Notes: generated by a model from the sequence alone, not told the origin. A stretch of 64,000 nucleotides of DNA from JAGNRR01 sp965230665 (GCA_965230665.1 CBDDLM010000004.1:3100001-3164000), one strand, 5' to 3'; shown: positions 23,934 through 33,632, numbered from the stretch's first letter. Numbers and translations: made by a program.

Positions 23934-23972
23934 GTCTATAATTAACCCTTTCAAAGAATGTAAGTTGATGAT

Positions 23973-24368
23973 CTAGTGCTGCTCAGTTACCTGTAAATTA
24001 TATTCAATAGGACTATTCTCTTTATCGATTTCAATAGGTAATCCGCCTTCAACGTCAATGACGCTGTAAGGGTCCCAACCTGTTCCATAAAGATAATATT
24101 CCCCATCCTTAAGGCCTTCAAAAATCGCTACTGTATCACCATTCTGGATTTTTACATCGGCGCTAATATCATATTCTGATAGACTCGTAGGTGCATCAGT
24201 TGCGTTGAACTTCACATAGACCTTAATGCTATCCAAAACAATGGTATGATGACGAGCTTTGATACGTAATTCATTATTCCCGCCAAGTCCTGCTGTATTT
24301 TTTTTTCTACACCCAAATACAAGAGAAAGCGCTAATAAGATGGTCAAAGTGGTTAATCCAAATTTCAT
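23973..24368 (-). CDS. Lipoprotein of unknown function
   Basis: 131 residues from the internal ATG at 24368; the longer frame (from 24404) would put charged residues before the signal. The signal is Met-Lys, a hydrophobic stretch and Phe-Gly-Cys, followed by Arg-Lys-Lys. The mature part has beta-strand patterns (Val-Tyr-Val-Lys-Phe and Gly-Glu-Tyr-Tyr-Leu-Tyr-Gly) resembling a carboxypeptidase-regulatory or similar beta-sandwich, but I recognise no family. It is divergent from the TamB-like gene. Confidence 0.72.
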   Translation of the reverse strand: MKFGLTTLTILLALSLVFGCRKKNTAGLGGNNELRIKARHHTIVLDSIKVYVKFNATDAPTSLSEYDISADVKIQNGDTVAIFEGLKDGEYYLYGTGWDPYSVIDVEGGLPIEIDKENSPIEYNLQVTEQH

Positions 24369-24447
24369 GATAGAACTTTCCACTAAATTAAATACTTTAT
24401 TCACTTTCTGTTACATCTTTCTGTCATTTTTGAGGTTAAATAAGTTG

Positions 24448-24455
24448 TAAATTTG
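24448..24455 (+). promoter_or_regulatory. -7 element directly before the tamB-like start
   Basis: TAAATTTG (exact TAnnTTTG) ends five bases before the GTG at 24460. TTTG at 24429-24432 is 15 bases upstream, a little short for -33. A leaderless or near-leaderless transcript is implied. Confidence 0.45.
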
Positions 24456-24459
24456 GGCA

Positions 24460-27400
24460 GTGCTCAGGCGAATAGGGAAAATATTGGGGGTGACTGTCCT
24501 AGTGGTATTGCTATTGCTTGTTATTTCAGCCATACTGATCCAACAAGAGAAGGTGCAGAGCATGCTTGCTAAAGAAGCAACAGCTTGGTTAGGCAATAAG
24601 TTGAAAACCAAAGTATCTATTGATCGTATTAAAATCGATATTCTAAATCGGGTACATTTTGAAGGACTCTATATTGAAGATCAACAACAAGATACTTTGG
24701 CTTATATCCATGATTTTAGTGCCCATTCTACGTCGATTATCTCGGACTTATGGAATAATAAGACTTCTATTATTAAGAATGTAGAGCTTGAGGGAGGGGT
24801 CGTTAACTTATTGCGCCTTAAGGACAAAAACACTTGGAACTATGCCTTCATTGAAGATGCCTTTGCTAGCAAAGAAGAGGATGATACTACAAGTTCAACT
24901 CCACCTAAGATTGATTTTAAAAATCTTACCGTTCGGAACGTACGTTTTAATATGTTGGATAAGTGGGGGGGGCAAGATGTTGTAGCAAAACTTGGGAGCT
25001 TACAACTAAAGATGAATGGAGCAGATCTTATAAACTCGAATTTTAATGTGAAGTCAATTGATATTCAAAATACAAATTTTGCTTTTCGAGATTATGTTGG
25101 AGGGAAACCCAAAACCAAGAAGCAAAAACCTGACCATAGCGACTGGGGCACTGCTTTTAATCCTGGCAACGTAATTATTGCGCTAAAGAAACTTGACTTA
25201 AAGAATGTAAATTTTGAATATCAATTGAATAACCATCAATCGAAGCCAGGAATTTTCGATGAAAGGCATATTGTTGCTAAAAATATTCAACTAGATCTTG
25301 AAGATTTGAAAATATCTGGTGATACAATTGTTGCAGATATTGTTCATTTAAGTACACAAGAACGAAGCGGCTTAGATTTGAAGAAATTACGAGCGCATGT
25401 TACACTGAACCAACAGTTAGCCGAATTGAATAATCTCTATCTCGAAACGAATCGCTCGGTGGTACGAGATTACTTTAGTATGCGTTATCAGAACTTTCAT
25501 GATTTTAATGAATATATAGATAATGTAGCGATGTATGCCCGTTTTAAAAATTCTAAAATCGATAAACGTGATATTGCATTCTTCGCAGGAAATATATCAC
25601 AGATCCCAAAGCTTACTAGATTAGATGGTAAAGCGGAAGGCACGGTAGCAAACCTTTACTTTTCAAGAATACATGCTGTGGCCTCTAATATTGATTTTAA
25701 AGGCAAGGGACATATTATTGGTTTGCCAGATATTGATAATACCTATTTCGATTTACATGCAGATCAATTAGTAACAACGGGTAATGAAATCATTCGGATA
25801 GCTCCAGAAGCCAACACGGATGCCATTCGATGGAATCAATTAAGTCGAGTAAAGTATACCGGCGACTTTAAGGGTACTATTAAGAAATTTGATGCCGATG
25901 GTTTGTTATCTACAAATCACGGAAATGCAGATTTTGAGATATTCATGAATCTTGCAACACCTTTGCCGAGCTACATGGGTCGTGTGCATACACAGAAACT
26001 CAATTTAGGTCAAATTCTTGGTCGCGAAGATATTGGAGTTGTAAGTGCCCAGGGAACCTTAGAAGGTAAGGGATTTGATTTTAATGATCTGGCAGCCAAT
26101 GTTGATGCTACCGTAAGTGAATTATTTTTTGATGGCACTGCCTATAAGAATATTACGATTAAAGGGGATGTTTTAGACAAGAAGTTTAATGGTTTGGCAT
26201 CTTCTAGAGATGAAAAACTTGGGTTTGATTTTGAAGGGAACGTAGACTTAAGTGGTGAAAACCCAGCCTATGATTTTAAGTCTGATATCATAAGGGTTAA
26301 CTTAAGAACATTAGGAATTACCCAGCAAGATGTTCTACTAAAAGCACGTGTAAACCTTGATTTTAAAGGAAATAATATTGATGAGTTTGTAGGGAAAGCA
26401 ATTCTTCATGATGTGGTCGTACATTATAACAAGGAAGAAATTCGTATTCCGCGAATGAGATTAAACTCCTATTATACTGATAGTCTGGGTAAGATTCTTG
26501 ATTTGAAAAGTACAGTTGCTGATGCACGGGTTGAGGGCCAGTACTCTTTAACAGGTATTGACAAAGCCATACGATCTTTTCTGCACTACTATATGCCTAC
26601 TTATATTTCTGAAGTTGCATTACCAGATAATGAAATTTTTAAATTTAATTTATTGGTCAAAGATGCGAATAAGGTTATTCAATTTTTTGACCCCAAGCTT
26701 TTGGTAGATTCTGGTTCTGTCATTCGAGGAGACATAAATACAATTAGCCAAAGTTTAAACTTAGTAGGTCTTGTACCCAATATTAGTTACAACGGCATCA
26801 GACTGAGTCAAGTTGGTGTAAAATCTGTAGGAACTCGTTCCTTATTTACTTCAGATATCATTGCAGGAAAATTTCATGTAGGCACTTCTGAAATTGTGAA
26901 GGACGCGAAGTTGGGCTTAGAAATGTCTAGCGATACATTGCATTTTAATCTTAAAACAAACCCCGTAGATGATTTCTTGGGGCAAGCTGAGCTTGACGGT
27001 AAGGCTACGGCTTTTTCCGATAAAATTCAATTAGAAATTAATCCATCAACCTTTATTGTCAAAGATGATAAATATCGTTTATTCTCTTACCATCCAGTAG
27101 CGTTTACTAATAATGGAATCTTGTTAGCTAAGGACGTTTTGATTCAAAATGGAAACCAACAACTTATTTTTAATGCTACTCATGATGGTTTAGTGAATAA
27201 CGCTTTATTGGAGACTCAAAATATAGATTTAGAAAAGGTATCTAAATATATTAACCTAGATGACCTTGTACTAAAAGGCCGAGTAAATACGGAAATAAAG
27301 GCATACGATATTTGGGGAAATACACAAATAACGGGTAAACTAAATACTGTAGACTATTTACGCCTAAATAGTGACACGTTAGGTGCGGCAGATATTCTTT

Positions 27401-29307
27401 TTGATTATGATCGTGCGAGAAATATATTGACAATACAAGAGGGGTCTAAAATAGAAAATCAGTTATCTCATTTATATACCTCTGGGCAAATCGATCTTGA
27501 AAAAAACGAACTAAATATTGGTGCTGACTTGAATAAAACACCAATAAGTTTTGCCAGTCAATATATGGTTGGGATTGTAGATAGTTTGAGAGGGGATGCC
27601 ACTGGTAAATTAGATATTCAAGGCTCCTTTGATAATCCAACAATTCTTGGTGATTTACTTGTAAGGAATGGTGGATTAAAAATACTGTTTACAGGTTGTA
27701 CCTACAGTTTAGATGATATCAACTTGAAACTGAATAAGAACGCTATTGTTTTTGATCCAATAAGAATTTATGATGAGCGCCCAACTCCTGGAACCGCATT
27801 ACTTACAGGAAAAATTACGCATTCCAACTATGACAAATACAGACTTAAACTAAATATTAATTCCGATGATTTTCTTGGTCTGAATACAAATGAACTTAGT
27901 GGAGAGTTGTTCTATGGATATATCCCATCCAAAGTAGATATAGATATTACGGGTGCCATTGATGATATTACAATGAATATAGAGGCAGAACCTCTTGCTA
28001 AAAGCCAGTTTTATCTTCCACTTACTGATGGTGGTGACGTAGGAAGTTATGATTTTATAAAGTTCAGGACATTAGGGCGATATCAAAACGAGAAGTCCAA
28101 ACGTATTAGCTCTAACTACGTAAAAGTAAATATGAATATCAAGGCTACACCAAAGGTTCTAGCTACAATTATTCTTGATCCTAATACGCAAGAGAAGATA
28201 GAAGCAAGAGGCTCTGGAAATATTTCTTTGAAAGTAGACTTGGGGAATGAAATTCAAATGTTTAATACGTTCAGAGTTTCTAGTGGAATTTATAAGTTCA
28301 ACTTTCGGGGTCTATTAAGTAAAGATTTTGACTTAGAAGAGGATGGTACAATAACTTGGAATGGTGATCCCTATAAGGCTATGCTCGATATGAAAGCCGT
28401 TTATAAAACAAAGGCTTCTATCTATTCCTTGATAAGTGATGAGATTGAACAGTCTAGTGCTAATCAAAGTAACAGTGAGCTTGATGAAGAAATAAGACGA
28501 TCTAAGAATCTAGAGGATACTTATGTTACTATTGATTTAACCGGACCTCTTTCTAAACCAAATATTCTGTTTGATATTACCCAGCCGAATAACCGCTCTA
28601 TTGGGGGGATCGCACAGGAGAAGTTGTTACAGATTAGACAAGACCAAAATAAAGTGATTTACCAGGCAGGCATGTTGCTTCTTTTTAATAGCTTTAAACC
28701 GTCTACAGGTGGACTTGATGCTGGAAACTTGGGGTATAGCACTACACTATCTACAGCTTCTGATTTTGTAGGAGCCGCCCTTTCTCAAGGGTTGACTAGT
28801 GGAATTAATAAGCTCGGTATTCCGAATATTAGTATTAATGTGGGTTACAAGAATTACTCCGCTGATGTATCCTCGGGTAATTTTGGGCGTAGAGATCAAG
28901 TAAATCTAGGTTTTCAAGCCAGTCTTTTCAAAGATCGGTTTCTAGTAGATTTTGGTAATAGTTTAGATTTCGCTGATGCGAATGCTCAGGCAAACGGATC
29001 GAATAAGTTTACTTATGGTGGAGATTTTAGAGGTCAATATTTATTGACTCTTGATGGAAGGTATCGTCTTAATGCCTTTAGAGTCAGTAATTTTGATTAT
29101 GTGCTTAACGAACCTGTTACAAGGGGCGGGGTGGGGCTGTCGTATAAAAGATCTTTTAATAAATGGAGTGATCTATTTAGAAGAAAGAAAAGACGTCGTG
29201 GTGACGACAAAACTGAAAAAAAAGACGTACAAACAGGCAGTATAAAAAAAGAAGAGTCGCTGGATAGTGCGACTCTTGATAGTATTCTTAGTTTAGTTTC
29301 TTTTTAA
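24460..29307 (+). CDS. tamB: TamB-like translocation/assembly protein
   Basis: 1615 residues from a GTG. One N-terminal membrane segment (about 9-28) anchors it in the inner membrane. The following 1400 residues are repetitive beta-rich segments with Asp-Gly/Asn-Gly turns, as in AsmA/TamB bridge proteins. The last 300 residues match the TamB C-terminal domain style: Gly-Ser-Gly-Asn-Ile-Ser-Leu, the Glu-Glu-Asp-Gly-Thr-Ile-Thr-Trp-x-Gly-Asp-Pro motif near 1300, and an outer-membrane-like end with a basic tail. Such proteins span the periplasm and move lipids or help insert outer-membrane proteins. A tamA partner is not visible here. It is convergent with queA with no gap between stops. Confidence 0.85.
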   Translation: MLRRIGKILGVTVLVVLLLLVISAILIQQEKVQSMLAKEATAWLGNKLKTKVSIDRIKIDILNRVHFEGLYIEDQQQDTLAYIHDFSAHSTSIISDLWNNKTSIIKNVELEGGVVNLLRLKDKNTWNYAFIEDAFASKEEDDTTSSTPPKIDFKNLTVRNVRFNMLDKWGGQDVVAKLGSLQLKMNGADLINSNFNVKSIDIQNTNFAFRDYVGGKPKTKKQKPDHSDWGTAFNPGNVIIALKKLDLKNVNFEYQLNNHQSKPGIFDERHIVAKNIQLDLEDLKISGDTIVADIVHLSTQERSGLDLKKLRAHVTLNQQLAELNNLYLETNRSVVRDYFSMRYQNFHDFNEYIDNVAMYARFKNSKIDKRDIAFFAGNISQIPKLTRLDGKAEGTVANLYFSRIHAVASNIDFKGKGHIIGLPDIDNTYFDLHADQLVTTGNEIIRIAPEANTDAIRWNQLSRVKYTGDFKGTIKKFDADGLLSTNHGNADFEIFMNLATPLPSYMGRVHTQKLNLGQILGREDIGVVSAQGTLEGKGFDFNDLAANVDATVSELFFDGTAYKNITIKGDVLDKKFNGLASSRDEKLGFDFEGNVDLSGENPAYDFKSDIIRVNLRTLGITQQDVLLKARVNLDFKGNNIDEFVGKAILHDVVVHYNKEEIRIPRMRLNSYYTDSLGKILDLKSTVADARVEGQYSLTGIDKAIRSFLHYYMPTYISEVALPDNEIFKFNLLVKDANKVIQFFDPKLLVDSGSVIRGDINTISQSLNLVGLVPNISYNGIRLSQVGVKSVGTRSLFTSDIIAGKFHVGTSEIVKDAKLGLEMSSDTLHFNLKTNPVDDFLGQAELDGKATAFSDKIQLEINPSTFIVKDDKYRLFSYHPVAFTNNGILLAKDVLIQNGNQQLIFNATHDGLVNNALLETQNIDLEKVSKYINLDDLVLKGRVNTEIKAYDIWGNTQITGKLNTVDYLRLNSDTLGAADILFDYDRARNILTIQEGSKIENQLSHLYTSGQIDLEKNELNIGADLNKTPISFASQYMVGIVDSLRGDATGKLDIQGSFDNPTILGDLLVRNGGLKILFTGCTYSLDDINLKLNKNAIVFDPIRIYDERPTPGTALLTGKITHSNYDKYRLKLNINSDDFLGLNTNELSGELFYGYIPSKVDIDITGAIDDITMNIEAEPLAKSQFYLPLTDGGDVGSYDFIKFRTLGRYQNEKSKRISSNYVKVNMNIKATPKVLATIILDPNTQEKIEARGSGNISLKVDLGNEIQMFNTFRVSSGIYKFNFRGLLSKDFDLEEDGTITWNGDPYKAMLDMKAVYKTKASIYSLISDEIEQSSANQSNSELDEEIRRSKNLEDTYVTIDLTGPLSKPNILFDITQPNNRSIGGIAQEKLLQIRQDQNKVIYQAGMLLLFNSFKPSTGGLDAGNLGYSTTLSTASDFVGAALSQGLTSGINKLGIPNISINVGYKNYSADVSSGNFGRRDQVNLGFQASLFKDRFLVDFGNSLDFADANAQANGSNKFTYGGDFRGQYLLTLDGRYRLNAFRVSNFDYVLNEPVTRGGVGLSYKRSFNKWSDLFRRKKRRRGDDKTEKKDVQTGSIKKEESLDSATLDSILSLVSF

Positions 29308-30357
29308 TTAGATAATGAGCATAGCATCTCCGTAGCTAAAGAAGTTATATTTCTGTTTGATAGCTTCTTTATAAGCTTTCATAGTTAACTCATGTCCCAT
29401 AAATGCGGTTACTAGGATTAACAAACTCGTTTTAGGTAAATGGAAGTTCGTCAGCAATGCATTGTTTAATGAAAAATCAAACTGAGGGTAGATAAAAATA
29501 TTTGTCCAACCTTCATTGGGTTTTAATAGTTTTCTTGTCGTCAGTGATGATTCCATTGCCCGAATTGTGGTGGTTCCTATGGAACAGATTCTACGATTAT
29601 TTAACTTGGCTTCATTTACAATATCACAGGCATCTTGCGAAATCTCAAAGTATTCAGCTTCCATTTTATGTTTCGTAATATCCTCAACCTCAATCGGACT
29701 AAAAGTCCCAAGCCCGGTATGAAGAGTAACCTCGGCAAAGTCAATACCTTTTATTTCTAATCTTCTAATCAAATTCTCACTAAAATGGAGTCCTGCCGTA
29801 GGAGCAGCTACTGCACCGGATTTCTTGGCATATACAGTTTGATAGCGTTCGCGATCTAAATCTTCAGGTTTTCTTTTTATGTACTTAGGAAGAGGGGTTT
29901 CGCCAAGTTCCTCAAGTTTTAGTTTTAGCTCATCATTGGTACCCTCAAACAAAAATCTTATTGTTCTTCCTCGTGAAGTGGTGTTGTCTATAACCTCTGC
30001 CACCAAAGAATTATCTGCTCCGAAATAAAGCTTATTTCCAACACGAATTTTACGCGCAGGTTCAACGATTACATCCCAAAGGGCATTGTCAGCATTTAAT
30101 TCCCTTAAAAGAAATACTTCAATTTTTGCACCAGTTTTCTCTTTTTGACCATACAAGCGTGCATTAAATACTTTAGTGTTATTTACAACCATAACATCTT
30201 CTTCTTCAAAATAGTCGATGATGTCCGAGAATTTTTTATGTTCAAATTCTCCTGTATCCTTATGTACAACCATAAGTCTACTTTCTTCTCGGCGCTTGGC
30301 GGGGTATTGAGCAATGAGTTTTACTGGTAAATCGTATTTGAATTTGGATAACTTCAT
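29308..30357 (-). CDS. queA: tRNA ribosyltransferase-isomerase QueA
   Basis: 349 residues from the ATG at 30357, giving the standard Met-Lys-Leu-Ser-x-Phe-x-Tyr-Asp-Leu-Pro start; the upstream frame extension is not family-like. Typical segments are Asn-Asn-Thr-Lys-Val near residue 59, the Ala-Ala-Pro-Thr-Ala-Gly-Leu-His-Phe motif, His-Thr-Gly-Leu-Gly-Thr-Phe and the Asn-Phe-His-Leu-Pro end motif. It transfers and isomerises the ribosyl group of AdoMet onto preQ1-tRNA to make epoxyqueuosine. Confidence 0.95.
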   Translation of the reverse strand: MKLSKFKYDLPVKLIAQYPAKRREESRLMVVHKDTGEFEHKKFSDIIDYFEEEDVMVVNNTKVFNARLYGQKEKTGAKIEVFLLRELNADNALWDVIVEPARKIRVGNKLYFGADNSLVAEVIDNTTSRGRTIRFLFEGTNDELKLKLEELGETPLPKYIKRKPEDLDRERYQTVYAKKSGAVAAPTAGLHFSENLIRRLEIKGIDFAEVTLHTGLGTFSPIEVEDITKHKMEAEYFEISQDACDIVNEAKLNNRRICSIGTTTIRAMESSLTTRKLLKPNEGWTNIFIYPQFDFSLNNALLTNFHLPKTSLLILVTAFMGHELTMKAYKEAIKQKYNFFSYGDAMLII

Positions 30358-30365
30358 AAAGAGCG

Positions 30366-30373
30366 CAAATTTA
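30366..30373 (-). promoter_or_regulatory. -7 element directly before queA
   Basis: TAAATTTG on the minus strand (exact TAnnTTTG) ends nine bases before the queA ATG, so the predicted leader is four bases or fewer. No -33 match at normal spacing. Confidence 0.4.
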
Positions 30374-30410
30374 ATGCAATAAAGGCCGTACACCTCATAA
30401 AATGGGCAAA

Positions 30411-30437
30411 AAAAATCCTGATACCAGAGGTATCAGG
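30411..30437 (-). terminator. Intrinsic terminator of the exbB-exbD-exbD-tonB operon
   Basis: CCTGATACC and GGTATCAGG form a perfect 9-base stem with a three-base loop. On the minus strand it is followed by a run of eight or so T. It separates tonB from queA. Confidence 0.88.
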
Positions 30438-30459
30438 ACTAATAATTATTATATACTGT

Positions 30460-31287
30460 TTATTCTGGTTCTGTAAACTGAACAGGAAGTGTAAAGTATG
30501 ACCTTACCGCTTCACCATTGTTTTTAGCAGGTTTCCATTTTGGCATCTTCTTTACTGCTTTTTTTGCTTCTGCACCGCAGCCACCTCCAATGTCACGCTC
30601 AATTTTTGCTTGTTCAATACTACCATCTCTATTTACGACAAACGTAATATAAACAATACCTGTAATACCATTTTCGCTCGCAATCTTGGGGTAACTAATA
30701 TTATTACCTAACCATTCTAGCATGGCGTCTTCCCCGCCTGGAAAAGAAGCTTCTTGCTCTACCGCAGTGAATATCTCGTTACTTACCTTCTTTTTTGGAG
30801 GGTCACCTACAACTGCTTTCCCTTTATCTGGAATAACTGGCGCGCTTAAGTCTGCTGATGTGTCACCTTTTACGGTAATCGTACTAGCAGCTGCCTTTTC
30901 AAGCTTTTCCTTTGGTGGTGGTTTTTCTTCTTCTTTCACCTCTTCCTTTTTCACAATTTTAGGTGGTGTAAACTTCACCTGTGGCTTCACCTTTGGCGGT
31001 GGAGGCGGTGGCGGTGGCGGTGGCGGTAATTTCTTTTTGTTCACGGGTGGTGGAGCTTTCAACTTCACCTTTTTAACCATTGGCTTTACCTTCTTTTTTG
31101 CAGGTTTTAAGCCAGCGATAATGCTTGGAACAAAACCTATGATTAGGGCAGCTATACCAACGATAACTGCAGCATTTCGCATACGCTTTTTGTAGTTCTT
31201 GCGAAGCTCATAAGCTCCATATTTTTTGTTTCGTTTATTGAAAACAATATCAAGATACTCTGTTTTTAATATGTTTTTAAAGTCCAT
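30460..31287 (-). CDS. tonB: TonB energy-transducing protein
   Basis: 275 residues. A cytoplasmic N-terminus (about 40 residues with Arg-Lys-Asn-Lys-Lys-Tyr-Gly-Ala-Tyr-Glu-Leu-Arg, the usual Bacteroidota TonB start) precedes one membrane segment near 38-60. Then comes a Lys/Pro-rich periplasmic spacer with an uninterrupted run of eleven prolines and a TonB C-terminal domain from about 180 (Ala-Ser-Phe-Pro-Gly-Gly start, Tyr-Pro, Gly-x-Val-Tyr-Ile-x-Phe-Val-Val). It couples the ExbB/ExbD motor to outer-membrane receptors, such as the receptor at the right edge of this window. Last gene of the operon, followed by an intrinsic terminator. Confidence 0.94.
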   Translation of the reverse strand: MDFKNILKTEYLDIVFNKRNKKYGAYELRKNYKKRMRNAAVIVGIAALIIGFVPSIIAGLKPAKKKVKPMVKKVKLKAPPPVNKKKLPPPPPPPPPPPKVKPQVKFTPPKIVKKEEVKEEEKPPPKEKLEKAAASTITVKGDTSADLSAPVIPDKGKAVVGDPPKKKVSNEIFTAVEQEASFPGGEDAMLEWLGNNISYPKIASENGITGIVYITFVVNRDGSIEQAKIERDIGGGCGAEAKKAVKKMPKWKPAKNNGEAVRSYFTLPVQFTEPE

Positions 31288-31339
31288 AATCTACTTTTTA
31301 TTTAAAGATGCTTCCACTATTGATTTTCCATAAACGGAC

Positions 31340-31930
31340 CTACTGAGATCCAGCGTTTTGGGCATCATCTTTAGCTTTTATGAATTTTTGATCCTCTTTC
31401 GTAATGTCGATCAGTGCATAGACATTTATACCATTAATTTGCATTTCATCAAGGGCATTAATCATGTCGGCGTACTTGCTAGTTGTATCGGGTTTAATCA
31501 GAATTGTAGCTTCATCTTTAGCATCTACACCAGGCATACCCGCATTGTTCTGTTTATACTCATTAACATATTTCTTCTTATTGATGATCACATCTCTTAT
31601 TCCACCTTGAGGACTAAAATCAGTGACTTCCACCTTTGCAGAATCGCTACCAATTCCCTGATAATAGTAGATTTTACCATTTTTACCTAGCAGTAAGGTA
31701 AGTGCAGTATAATCCTTAACCTTATTCGGTGGAGGATCACCAGGTTTAGGTTTGACGGGCATAACGATTTCCATAGTCTTAGGTTTAGCCATCGTTGTGG
31801 TAAACATGAAGAACGTTATAAGTAAAAAACCTAAATCTACCATAGGAGTTAAGTCAACTCTCGTGGAGAGTTTCTTCCCTTTCGTTCCGCCTTTTTTATT
31901 GCCTCCTCCGGAGACGTCCATTTCAGCCAT
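31340..31930 (-). CDS. exbD: ExbD-type motor protein, copy 2
   Basis: 196 residues. The N-terminus is Gly/Lys-rich, then Val-Asp-Leu-Thr-Pro-Met-Val-Asp-Leu-Gly-Phe-Leu-Leu-Ile-Thr-Phe-Phe-Met: the Asp of this membrane helix is the proton-carrying residue. A long periplasmic part with beta-strands follows. It is the second ExbD of the operon and differs markedly in sequence from the first. Such duplicated ExbDs are common in Bacteroidota. With ExbB it forms the proton-driven stator that powers TonB. Confidence 0.92.
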   Translation of the reverse strand: MAEMDVSGGGNKKGGTKGKKLSTRVDLTPMVDLGFLLITFFMFTTTMAKPKTMEIVMPVKPKPGDPPPNKVKDYTALTLLLGKNGKIYYYQGIGSDSAKVEVTDFSPQGGIRDVIINKKKYVNEYKQNNAGMPGVDAKDEATILIKPDTTSKYADMINALDEMQINGINVYALIDITKEDQKFIKAKDDAQNAGSQ

Positions 31931-31957
31931 TTCTTATATCTTTTTAATTAATGTTTT

Positions 31958-32626
31958 TTATCCGTCTGTACCTGATTTCATTTGTTCCTCATATGCGGCA
32001 CTTCCTTCTGGAATTCCCTCAGCACTTGTAATTAAATTGAATCGGTCTACACTATTCTCTACTAAAACGTCCAATACTTTTTTCACCTTAGGATAAGGAG
32101 TTTTAGAATCAGCTTTAATACAAATTCTTGGTGTTTTACCTATAAGGTCACCAGCGGCACGTGCACTTTGAACCCAATAAACGAGTTCATTATAAGTTAA
32201 ATCGGCACTACTATCATTAATCGGAATTCCTTTAAACGGGAAGTTCTTCTTCTCATAATCTCCAAGAGCGAGATATTCTTTTAACTGACTTAGTGCCCCT
32301 CCATAAGAAGCGCCAAGTACAAAGCTTTCCTGCTCTTCTGGTGTTAGATTCAGTTTACGAGAAGCATTCATGTCCTTAATCATAGCTTGTTTTGCCTTCT
32401 TATTGTCATATCCAAAAAAGACTTGTCCTTTAGGGTCTAAAGTCAATAATATGGAATTCTCGGGTATTGGAATTTGAGAAATAGACGAAGGCGTAGAAAC
32501 AATTACAGGTTCATCGGGCTTAAACTTTGTAGCCAACATAAAGAATGTCAGCAGCAGGAAGGCAACGTCGCACATAGCCGTCATGTCTATGTGCGTACTC
32601 TTCCTTGGTAATTTATTCTTAGGCAT
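31958..32626 (-). CDS. exbD: ExbD-type motor protein, copy 1
   Basis: 222 residues, with a basic N-terminus and the membrane helix Ile-Asp-Met-Thr-Ala-Met-Cys-Asp-Val-Ala-Phe-Leu-Leu-Leu-Thr-Phe-Phe carrying the essential Asp. The periplasmic region is longer than in copy 2, with an extra insertion (about residues 85-140). It lies 18 bases after exbB in the same operon. It probably forms a heteromer with copy 2 in one motor complex; this is inference. Confidence 0.92.
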   Translation of the reverse strand: MPKNKLPRKSTHIDMTAMCDVAFLLLTFFMLATKFKPDEPVIVSTPSSISQIPIPENSILLTLDPKGQVFFGYDNKKAKQAMIKDMNASRKLNLTPEEQESFVLGASYGGALSQLKEYLALGDYEKKNFPFKGIPINDSSADLTYNELVYWVQSARAAGDLIGKTPRICIKADSKTPYPKVKKVLDVLVENSVDRFNLITSAEGIPEGSAAYEEQMKSGTDG

Positions 32627-32643
32627 TCTTTAATACGTTTTAA

Positions 32644-33480
32644 TTATTTATAATTCGCTAAGAAAGTTTGCTCTAGCGTAAATCCACTTTCATCAATACC
32701 ATAAGTAATATTATCAATGATCGTAGTATAGAAGTTATATGCAATCACAGCAATAAATGAGGTACCAATACCCAAAGCTGTATTAACTAAGGCCTCAGAA
32801 ATACCGGCGGCAAGAGCATTTGCATCAGGTGCACCCGCTTGTGACATGGCAGAAAACGCACTAAGCATACCTAATACGGTACCAAATAACCCTAGTAATG
32901 TTGCAGCAGAAGCAATTGTAGATAGGAATACCAAGTTCTTCTCTAGAATTGGCAGTTCAAGAGAAGTTGTCTCTTCAATTTCTTTTTTAATAGCAATTAC
33001 TTTTTGTTCAGTATCCATTGTAGTATTTGTAGTCATTTCGGCATATTTTTTCAAACCAGCTTTCATAACATTACCAACACTTCCAGATTGCTTATCACAT
33101 TCTGCAAGGGCTGCATCTACATTTTTGTTACCAAGGTGGTGTTGAATTTTACGAATAAATTCTGCATTACCCATTTTACCTCGTGAACGGAAAATAGTTA
33201 AACCGCGCTCAATTACAAATACGATACAAACTAATCCAGTACCCATTAGGATAGGAACAACCCAACCACCAAGTCTTACTGTACCCATTAAATTGGCAGG
33301 AACATGATTCGCAGGAGAATCTTTAAAGTTAGAATCCGCTCCAAAAACTAAATAGAAAATAGAGTGCGTAATAATTAAACAAATGACAATGATTCCAAAA
33401 TTCAACCAAAAGTGTCCTGAGTTCTTTTTCGGGTTAGCCGTTGTAGCTGTTTTAGTAACAGTTTTTTTTGCGTCTGCCAT
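32644..33480 (-). CDS. exbB: ExbB/TolQ-type motor protein
   Basis: 278 residues: one membrane segment near 25-47, a second near 75-97, a cytoplasmic loop, then two adjacent segments in the MotA/TolQ/ExbB domain (about 170-255) with Ala-Thr-Leu-Leu-Gly-Leu-Phe-Gly-Thr-Val-x-Gly-Met, the family hallmark, and Glu-Ala-Leu-Val-Asn-Thr-Ala-x-Gly. The extra N-terminal membrane region is usual for Bacteroidota ExbB. First gene of the operon, with a clear promoter upstream. Confidence 0.94.
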   Translation of the reverse strand: MADAKKTVTKTATTANPKKNSGHFWLNFGIIVICLIITHSIFYLVFGADSNFKDSPANHVPANLMGTVRLGGWVVPILMGTGLVCIVFVIERGLTIFRSRGKMGNAEFIRKIQHHLGNKNVDAALAECDKQSGSVGNVMKAGLKKYAEMTTNTTMDTEQKVIAIKKEIEETTSLELPILEKNLVFLSTIASAATLLGLFGTVLGMLSAFSAMSQAGAPDANALAAGISEALVNTALGIGTSFIAVIAYNFYTTIIDNITYGIDESGFTLEQTFLANYK

Positions 33481-33520
33481 AATAGATTTTCTTTATATTG
33501 TTTTATAATTTTTAAGGTAA

Positions 33521-33551
33521 CAAAGATAATTTTTTGAATGAATTAACCAAA
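33521..33551 (-). promoter_or_regulatory. Promoter of the exbB-exbD-exbD-tonB operon
   Basis: On the minus strand TTTG (33551-33548), 19 bases, then TATCTTTG (33528-33521): an exact match to the Bacteroidota -33/-7 promoter. Predicted start is near 33514, giving a leader of about 35 bases. Confidence 0.75.
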
Positions 33552-33632
33552 TGTTTGTCACAAAAGTTAATACACAATTAATAACGGGTTTTGCTTGCTA
33601 TTATTGCAATTGAAACAGAATAGGAGATACAG

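Noticed and set aside
30722..31195. Plus-strand frame rich in Gly opposite tonB
   Set aside because: The Gly run is the complement of the TonB polyproline codons; it is a shadow of the real gene.
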